From assembly GCA_030824255.1 (NCBI GenBank), contig JAVBYB010000036.1:1-5248 (forward strand): DNA of 5,248 nucleotides, given 5' to 3'. The notes beneath the pieces are model-generated. The model was not told where the DNA came from. It was given only the letters and a program-made list of their open reading frames with translations, and did no database searches. The position numbers and the translations under genes are program-made. Source of the stretch: a bacterium (lineage in GTDB: Bacteria; Pseudomonadota; Alphaproteobacteria; Caulobacterales; Hyphomonadaceae). Shown here piece after piece: positions 1 to 5,248 of the stretch. Positions within the stretch are counted from its first letter, which is position 1. Each line of letters opens with the position of its first letter.

Positions 1-1296
1 GCCGCCGAACAGGATGGCGGAGATCGGAACGCCCTTCGGGTCCTGCCATTCGGCGGCGATGATCGGGCATTGCTCGGCCGGGCAGGCGAAGCGGGCGTTG
101 GGGTGAGCGGCAGGCTCGCCCATCGCCGGCGACCAGGCGCGGCCGCGCCAGTCGGTGAGGCCTTCCGGCGGTTCTTTCGTCATGCCTTCCCACCAGACAT
201 CGCCATCTGCGGTGAGTGCGACGTTGGTGAAGACGGTGTTGCGGGCGCAGGATTCCAGCGCGTTCCTGTTGGTGGCGGCGGACGTGCCGGGGGCGACGCC
301 GAAGAAGCCGGCTTCCGGATTGATGGCGTAGAGCTGGCCATCGTCGCCGAAGCGCATCCAGGCGATGTCATCGCCGATGGTTTCGGCTTTCCAGCCTTTG
401 AGCGTGGGATCCAGCATGGCGAGATTGGTCTTGCCGCAGGCCGACGGGAAGGCGGCGGCGACGTATTTGGAAGCGCCTTCCGGCGACGTCAGCTTGAGGA
501 TGAGCATGTGCTCGGCCAGCCAGCCCTCATCACGCGCCATCACAGAGGCAATCCGAAGCGCGTAGCACTTCTTGCCGAGGAGGGCGTTGCCGCCATACCC
601 GGAGCCATAAGACCAGATCTCGCGGGTTTCGGGATAGTGGACGATGTATTTGTCGTCGTTGCAGGGCCACGGCACGTCTTTCTGGCCGGGGCTGAGCGGA
701 GCGCCCAGCGTGTGGACGGCGGGAACGTAAAAGCCGTCATCGCCCATCTGCTCGAGCGCGGCGCGACCCATGCGGGTCATGACGCGCATGGAGATAGCGA
801 CGTAGGCGCTGTCGGTGATCTCGACGCCGAGGGCGGAGATCTTGGAATTCAGGGGGCCCATGCAGAACGGCACGACATACATCGTGCGGCCCTTCATGGC
901 GCCGTCGAACAGGCCGTTGAGCTTGGCGCGCATCTCGACCGGGTCGGACCAGTTGTTGAGGGGGCCGGCGTCAACCTGCTTCTCGGAGCAGATGAACGTA
1001 CGCGATTCAACGCGGGCGACGTCTTTCGGATCGGAGACGGCATAGAAGGAATTGGGGCGCTTGGCGGGGTTGAGGCGCTTCAGCGTGCCGAGCGCGATCA
1101 GTTCCTGCGTGAGCGTTTCGAACTCGGCGTCCGATCCGTCGCACCAGTGGACGCGATCCGGCTTGGTGAGCGCGGCGACTTCCTTGACCCACGCGACCAG
1201 TTTCGCATGGCGCGTCGGAGCGGGCTCAAGGCCGGGAATGGAACCGGCGGCGCCAGCCACATCCTTGGATTTCACCGGCGCTTCGGACGTGTTCAT
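1..1296 (-). CDS. pckG: Phosphoenolpyruvate carboxykinase, GTP-dependent (N-terminal 432 codons; runs off left edge)
   Basis: This enzyme converts oxaloacetate plus GTP to phosphoenolpyruvate, CO2 and GDP in the cytosol, the first committed step of gluconeogenesis. The reading frame is open from the ATG at 1296 to base 1, and an in-frame TAG at 1315-1317 fixes the upstream limit. Visible family signatures in order are: [28 protein letters not shown], with metal/substrate lysines K242-K243; H263 in EHMLILK; the P-loop [12 protein letters not shown], with the mobile-loop cysteine C287 and K289; the GDDIAWMRF metal motif with D309-D310; and the WWEGM and CPAEQCPI segments. These positions lie within one residue of the vertebrate enzyme's numbering, so the start is well supported. 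GTP enzymes are about 600 residues, so about 170-180 residues, including the nucleotide-contacting C-terminal part, are outside the window. The sequence resembles the actinobacterial-type GTP enzyme (recalled, not searched), while many alphaproteobacteria carry the unrelated ATP form. A GGGAAG Shine-Dalgarno-like site lies 8 bases upstream. The gene has its own long leader. Confidence 0.97.
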   Translation of the reverse strand, partial: MNTSEAPVKSKDVAGAAGSIPGLEPAPTRHAKLVAWVKEVAALTKPDRVHWCDGSDAEFETLTQELIALGTLKRLNPAKRPNSFYAVSDPKDVARVESRTFICSEKQVDAGPLNNWSDPVEMRAKLNGLFDGAMKGRTMYVVPFCMGPLNSKISALGVEITDSAYVAISMRVMTRMGRAALEQMGDDGFYVPAVHTLGAPLSPGQKDVPWPCNDDKYIVHYPETREIWSYGSGYGGNALLGKKCYALRIASVMARDEGWLAEHMLILKLTSPEGASKYVAAAFPSACGKTNLAMLDPTLKGWKAETIGDDIAWMRFGDDGQLYAINPEAGFFGVAPGTSAATNRNALESCARNTVFTNVALTADGDVWWEGMTKEPPEGLTDWRGRAWSPAMGEPAAHPNARFACPAEQCPIIAAEWQDPKGVPISAILFGG

Positions 1297-1304
1297 CTCT
1301 GCAT
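1293..1304 (-). other. Three-codon mini-ORF overlapping the pckG start (ATGA overlap)
   Basis: The minus strand reads ATG CAG AGA TGA from 1304. The TGA shares bases with the pckG start codon, a four-base ATGA stop/start overlap. Such overlaps can couple translation, but there is no spaced Shine-Dalgarno for the mini-ORF and a chance occurrence is easily possible. Confidence 0.25.
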
Positions 1305-1310
1305 CTTCCC
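1305..1310 (-). promoter_or_regulatory. Ribosome binding site of pckG
   Basis: On the minus strand GGGAAG lies 8 bases before the ATG at 1296. It directly abuts an out-of-frame ATG at 1304, which is too close to be served by the site. The spacing therefore favours the ATG at 1296, consistent with the in-frame stop just upstream and with the family length. Confidence 0.6.
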
Positions 1311-1343
1311 ACTGCTAACCCAATCGGGGCTACCCACCGAGGC

Positions 1344-1436
1344 GGCTTCTTCGCGGAGCACCACGACCGCTTTCGGATTCCCACACGCCGGCGTCACCTC
1401 GCCGTCTGGTCCTGGCTTCTTTTCAAGAGCACGACC
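1344..1436 (-). repeat. Imperfect direct repeat in the pckG leader
   Basis: Two copies, 1344-1368 and 1414-1436, begin 70 bases apart. On the plus strand both read GGCTTCTT, then a variable stretch of about five bases, then GAGCAC, then ACGACC; the left copy has two extra bases before ACGACC. A third partial copy, GCGGAGCACGA, lies at 1466-1476 and matches the middle of the left copy. The arrangement ends 48 bases upstream of the pckG start. Candidates are repeated regulator sites or a repeated structural unit in the leader RNA; the sequence alone does not decide. Confidence 0.55.
1389..1404 (-). other. Small hairpin in pckG leader
   Basis: CGGCG at 1389-1393 and CGCCG at 1400-1404 are perfect inverted arms around a six-base loop, about 95 bases upstream of the pckG start. 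No T-run follows on either strand, so it is not an intrinsic terminator. It could form in the leader RNA between the two direct-repeat copies. Confidence 0.35.
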
Positions 1437-1788
1437 TGTGCAACCAACATGCCTTCAGACCAAGGGCGGAGCACGATTCGCCCGCCTGCAGAATGTGGCT
1501 CGCGGGAACCTCCCGGAAAGGGACGTCCGACGACCGGTTGATAGCAACAAGTCTTCTCTTGCCGTCGCCATCCATCGCGGCGCGCCGCGGTCGATCATGC
1601 GAATGCCCAATTACCCAGCCGGGCCACATCGCGTCGAGTGAAATCTTGGCGCCCGGTGTCGCCGCGCCGCAGCAGCGCGCGAGGCGATTCCTCTCACGAT
1701 ACCACCCCGCAACAGCGCGTTTTCGGCCCATATCGGCGCCATTTGGGCAATGCAGTCAGCTGGAATTGCTGTTGCGGCGCAGCAGGCG

Positions 1789-1798
1789 AACTGCAGTT
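1789..1798. promoter_or_regulatory. 10-bp perfect palindrome, possible operator
   Basis: AACTGCAGTT is perfectly self-complementary and lies in the non-coding stretch about 490 bases upstream of pckG and 126 bases downstream of the phosphodiesterase stop. It could be a dimeric regulator site. No second copy was seen, so this is weakly supported. Confidence 0.2.
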
Positions 1799-1923
1799 TT
1801 TCTGGGAGTGATGAGACGTCGCAGGGACCAGCTATCAAATGACATGCGACTGGCGTGGATACTGACACCGGTTACCATGATGCACCCCGTTTCCACCGCG
1901 CATGGTTAGCGGCGGACGGCGTC

Positions 1924-2898
1924 TCAGAAGCTGCAGCTTCCGGCCTTGTCCCGCTCGGCGTTCAGCTGGCGCGAGGTCTTGTCGGTGATGCTGGTGACGA
2001 GGATGGGCAGGCCATCGGCAGCGAGCGCATTATACTCGGCGCCGTCATCGTCTTCCCAGTAGCGGTAGTCGAAGCCGTTCTCGCGCGAGCCATTGGTGCC
2101 GAAGATGCTCTCGATGCCGCGCGCTGCGAGGGCTTTCCAGAGGTCGGGCCTGGGCTCGGTGTTGCCGGTCCACGCCAGAAGCGTCTCGGCCTTCACGCCG
2201 CGCGACAGCAGGTCGTCGAGCTGTTCGACCGAATTGATGGTGGCGGTGATGATGAGGTCGGGCGCCTGGGTATGCACCTCGACGGCCTGATCGTCATTGT
2301 AGGTGATGACGAAGACGTTGTTCTCGGCCTTGGCGGCGCGGACAGCTGCGATGATCGGGCCGTACTGGGCGGAGCGTTTCTTGTCGAGCTCCACGATGGC
2401 GTTGGTCTTCACCGCCCATTCCAGCGCGGCCTGCAGGGTGGGAGGCGCAAAATCCGTCGTCTTGCTGCCGGTCTCCAGCTTGAGCTTCTGGATATCGGCA
2501 AGCGTGTGGTCGGCGACGAGGCCCTCGCCCGTGGTGGTGCGCTCCAGATCGTCGTCATGCATCAGGATGAGGTGGCCATCCTTCGTCTCCGCGATGTCGA
2601 CCTCCATGGCGCGTGTACCGGCGTCAAAGGTGCGCTGGAGGGTTTCGACGGCGTTCTCGGGGTAGTCGCGCGTCGGGCCGCCGCGATGGCCGATCAGCAG
2701 AATGCCCCCGCTGTCGCGCAGGCAGTCGAGGCGCTCGGCCAGCTTCATCGTGGAGAAGGAAGGCCTGGTCTTGGGTTCGGCAACCGGGGTCGAGGCGGCG
2801 ACGGCGTCCGTCGAGGCTGTGGCCGTTGGGTCGGCGGGCTCGCCACAAGCCGACAGGACGATGAGCGAGGCGGCGGCGAGCAGGAGGCGCATGGGCAT
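1924..2898 (-). CDS. Glycerophosphodiester phosphodiesterase family lipoprotein
   Basis: A 324-residue envelope enzyme expected to hydrolyse glycerophosphodiesters (deacylated phospholipids) to glycerol-3-phosphate and an alcohol. Residues 1-18 form a short lipoprotein signal ending in the lipobox LSAC, with C18 as the predicted lipidated cysteine; the next residue is Gly, which favours outer-membrane sorting. Residues 19-46 are an Ala/Thr/Pro linker. The catalytic domain starts near residue 65: GHRGG (H71, R72), PEN (80-82), MEVDIAETKDG (metal ligands E99 and D101), the second catalytic histidine H114 in LMHDDDLERTTTG, and ELDKK at 170-174 where a third acidic ligand is expected. All key residues of the family are present. 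Apart from C18 the only cysteines are C59 and C322, which could bridge the domain ends. The start may be M1 or M3; neither has a strong Shine-Dalgarno, though GGAA is spaced better for M3. It lies 59 bases downstream of a membrane protein gene, probably in one operon. The exact substrate is unknown. Confidence 0.93.
   Translation of the reverse strand: MPMRLLLAAASLIVLSACGEPADPTATASTDAVAASTPVAEPKTRPSFSTMKLAERLDCLRDSGGILLIGHRGGPTRDYPENAVETLQRTFDAGTRAMEVDIAETKDGHLILMHDDDLERTTTGEGLVADHTLADIQKLKLETGSKTTDFAPPTLQAALEWAVKTNAIVELDKKRSAQYGPIIAAVRAAKAENNVFVITYNDDQAVEVHTQAPDLIITATINSVEQLDDLLSRGVKAETLLAWTGNTEPRPDLWKALAARGIESIFGTNGSRENGFDYRYWEDDDGAEYNALAADGLPILVTSITDKTSRQLNAERDKAGSCSF
1927..1940 (-). other. 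14-bp perfect palindrome at the 3' end of the phosphodiesterase gene
   Basis: GAAGCTGCAGCTTC is self-complementary and immediately precedes the stop codon, spelling the final Ser-Cys-Ser-Phe. It could fold as a five-pair hairpin with a TGCA loop. No T-run follows on the minus strand, so it is not a standard terminator. No intrinsic terminator was found after this gene. Confidence 0.3.
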
Positions 2899-2957
2899 GT
2901 TCCAGACAGGTTCCGATGATCGATAGCGCGGGATGGGGGCGGGTGGCCAGCCGCTGC

Positions 2958-3341
2958 TCAGGTCGATTTGGCCAGCAGGTACGCGGCGAACAGCGCCACC
3001 ATGATCCCGTCGATCACGATCGCCAGACCGGCCTGCTTCTTCAGAAAGCCGCCGCCGGCGGCGAGGACCAGGGCGATGAACATCAGCTTGCCTGCCCCAA
3101 CGAAAATCAGCGACACGGGCCGCGCTTCAGGCGTGAAGGCCGCGTAGATCAGCAATGCGCCGCCCGCCGCAACCAGCATTCCCCAGTTCCGCATCAGAAG
3201 GTCGACGGCCCTGCTCTCCGGCGCCTCGCCGAAATAGGCCCGCATCGTCGCGCGCGGCGCGAAGATCGCCTGCGCCATGCTGAGCGTCAGCAGGCCACAG
3301 ACCAGCAGCACCCACTGCATGTTGTCGACCAGAAGCGTCAT
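2958..3341 (-). CDS. Small four-helix integral membrane protein, function unknown
   Basis: A 127-residue protein I do not recognise with confidence. It shows four hydrophobic segments, at about residues 9-28, 53-69, 75-97 and 104-124, separated by short loops. The longest loop (29-51) is charged, with RATMRAYFGEAPESRA followed by the motif MRNWG (50-54). The loop after helix three has KKQ, suggesting a cytoplasmic side. Helices three and four contain K85 and D111, charged residues inside or at the edge of membrane segments that may matter for function. Codon use is typical of the neighbours and a strong GGGGGAA ribosome site lies just upstream of the ATG, so the gene is real. Its layout is reminiscent of small uncharacterised DUF4345-like membrane proteins, but this is only a guess. 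It precedes the phosphodiesterase gene by 59 bases on the same strand, suggesting co-expression, and diverges from the acyl-CoA synthetase gene. Confidence 0.82.
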   Translation of the reverse strand: MTLLVDNMQWVLLVCGLLTLSMAQAIFAPRATMRAYFGEAPESRAVDLLMRNWGMLVAAGGALLIYAAFTPEARPVSLIFVGAGKLMFIALVLAAGGGFLKKQAGLAIVIDGIMVALFAAYLLAKST

Positions 3342-3345
3342 GTCA

Positions 3346-3352
3346 TTCCCCC
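3346..3352 (-). promoter_or_regulatory. Ribosome binding site of the membrane protein gene
   Basis: GGGGGAA on the minus strand ends four bases before the ATG at 3341. It is G-rich and well placed, and it decides the start in favour of this ATG over the internal M8. Confidence 0.65.
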
Positions 3353-3354
3353 GA

Positions 3355-3367
3355 AGCCTGCAAGGCT
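3355..3367 (-). other. Short hairpin/palindrome just upstream of the membrane-protein ribosome site
   Basis: AGCCT at 3355-3359 and AGGCT at 3363-3367 are perfect inverted arms with a three-base gap. In leftward RNA the hairpin would end two bases before the GGGGGAA site, where it could affect ribosome access; as DNA it could be a small operator. The left arm also belongs to the longer-range 10-bp inverted repeat. Confidence 0.35.
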
Positions 3368-3491
3368 ACACCCGCCGCCCTGTCTGTTCGATGACGGGTT
3401 CGCGCCCAAAAGCCAAGCCGTGCCGCAAGTGCGAAAAAAGCGGGGAAGGGCCGTTACGTCTTCTGTGTGCAGGCTTCTGATCGCGAAAGAA

Positions 3492-3520
3492 TTGCGACGC
3501 TAGGTGACGGCGTCTAGTAT
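3492..3520 (+). promoter_or_regulatory. Predicted sigma-70-type promoter of the acyl-CoA synthetase gene
   Basis: TTGCGA at 3492-3497 (four of six matches to TTGACA) and TAGTAT at 3515-3520 (four of six matches to TATAAT, with the key first T, second A and last T kept) are separated by exactly 17 bases. Transcription would start near 3527, giving a leader of about 35 bases. The spacer carries inverted arms GACGC (3496-3500) and GCGTC (3510-3514), a good position for a repressor. Confidence 0.5.
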
Positions 3521-3550
3521 CACTGGCAAGAGCGCACAAAAGGCGCGTAC

Positions 3551-3556
3551 GGGAGG
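3551..3556 (+). promoter_or_regulatory. Ribosome binding site of the acyl-CoA synthetase gene
   Basis: GGGAGG lies six bases before the ATG at 3563. It supports translation from this ATG and hence the reality of the unusual N-terminal extension. The internal candidates M34 (3662) and M43 (3689) have no comparable site. Confidence 0.75.
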
Positions 3557-3562
3557 CGGTGA

Positions 3563-5248
<1,686 letters not shown>

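Larger units (their letters stand above)
1297..1923 (-). promoter_or_regulatory. 627-base gene-free stretch: leader/promoter region of pckG
   Basis: No convincing gene lies between the phosphodiesterase stop and the pckG start. Reading frames here show mixed third-position bases and no recognisable protein, unlike the flanking genes. As pckG is transcribed leftward, this stretch must hold its promoter and 5' untranslated region. On the pckG strand it contains an imperfect direct repeat at 1414-1436 and 1344-1368 with a third partial copy at 1466-1476, a five-pair hairpin at 1389-1404, a small CCG/CGG hairpin at 1367-1376, and a 10-bp palindrome at 1789-1798. No sigma-70-like promoter stood out, and no riboswitch or known small RNA could be matched. 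The regulatory role is inferred from position. Confidence 0.6.
3342..3562. promoter_or_regulatory. Divergent intergenic regulatory region
   Basis: This 221-base gap separates the leftward membrane-protein/phosphodiesterase genes from the rightward acyl-CoA synthetase, so it must hold promoters for both directions. A plausible sigma-70-type promoter faces right (3492-3520). No clear leftward promoter was found. A 10-bp inverted repeat flanks most of the region (3353-3362 and 3468-3477), and smaller inverted repeats sit at 3355-3367 and 3496-3514. No gene is seen in the gap. Confidence 0.65.

Noticed and set aside
1315..1500. Resemblance of leader segments (TGCTCCGCG ... GAAGCC) to bits of 6S RNA, and of a GCCGGCG segment to riboswitches
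   Set aside because: No complementary closing ends, central bubble or ordered riboswitch core could be found; the similarity is limited to short GC-rich words. An Infernal/Rfam search would decide.
70..1641. 523-codon plus-strand open frame
   Set aside because: It is antisense to pckG and contains no recognisable domain; high third-position GC on the real strand keeps such frames open.
1376..1690. Three GANTC (CcrM-type) sites at 1376-1380, 1475-1479 and 1686-1690 in the pckG leader
   Set aside because: The number is close to what chance gives for a region this size; methylation control cannot be claimed.
1423..1731. 102-codon minus-strand frame in the pckG leader
   Set aside because: It has no Shine-Dalgarno, mixed third-position bases and a Cys/Arg/Trp-rich product with no recognisable family; at most a gene remnant.
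1493..1909. 138-codon plus-strand frame in the same gap
   Set aside because: It has no ribosome site, rare codons throughout and an Arg/Ser-rich product without domains.
1855..2919. 354-codon plus-strand open frame
   Set aside because: It is antisense to the phosphodiesterase, which has all its catalytic motifs; the plus-strand product is Gly/Arg/Val-rich without a known fold.
3434..3439. A6 run read as a T-run for a leftward terminator
   Set aside because: No GC-rich hairpin precedes it on the minus strand, and a terminator there would lie in the divergent promoter region with no leftward gene ending.
2916..3503. 195-codon plus-strand open frame
   Set aside because: It is antisense to the membrane protein, and the product is Arg/His/Gln-rich with no domain.

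Overview
The window looks like a piece of a GC-rich alphaproteobacterial chromosome. Coding regions end most codons in G or C and leave long antisense reading frames open. The proteins fit an aerobic heterotroph of the Hyphomonadaceae/Caulobacterales kind, but that placement is inference from gene style, not from a marker gene. No mobile elements, CRISPR arrays, tRNAs or rRNAs were seen.

Layout, left to right. Positions 1-1296 hold the N-terminal 432 codons of a GTP-dependent phosphoenolpyruvate carboxykinase (pckG) on the minus strand; its C-terminus lies beyond the left edge. Positions 1297-1923 are a 627-base stretch with no convincing gene. It serves as the leader/promoter region of pckG and contains an imperfect direct repeat, small hairpins, a palindrome and a 3-codon mini-ORF whose stop overlaps the pckG start. 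Positions 1924-2898 encode a lipoprotein glycerophosphodiester phosphodiesterase (minus). Positions 2958-3341 encode a small four-helix membrane protein of unknown function (minus), 59 bases upstream of the phosphodiesterase and probably co-transcribed with it. Positions 3342-3562 form a divergent regulatory region. From 3563 to the right edge runs an AlkK-type acyl-CoA synthetase on the plus strand, with 562 codons visible and roughly the last 25-30 missing. It carries an unusual Lys/Ala/Pro-rich N-terminal extension of about 42 residues.

Taken together the genes suggest lipid use coupled to gluconeogenesis. The acyl-CoA synthetase would activate fatty acids for beta-oxidation. The phosphodiesterase would release glycerol-3-phosphate from deacylated phospholipids at the cell envelope. 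PEP carboxykinase would turn TCA/glyoxylate-cycle oxaloacetate into PEP. This functional link is inference; only the membrane protein/phosphodiesterase pair looks like an operon. No clearly new defence or mobile system is visible. The observations most worth checking are the repeat-bearing pckG leader, the inverted repeats in the divergent promoter region, and the extended N-terminus of the acyl-CoA synthetase.
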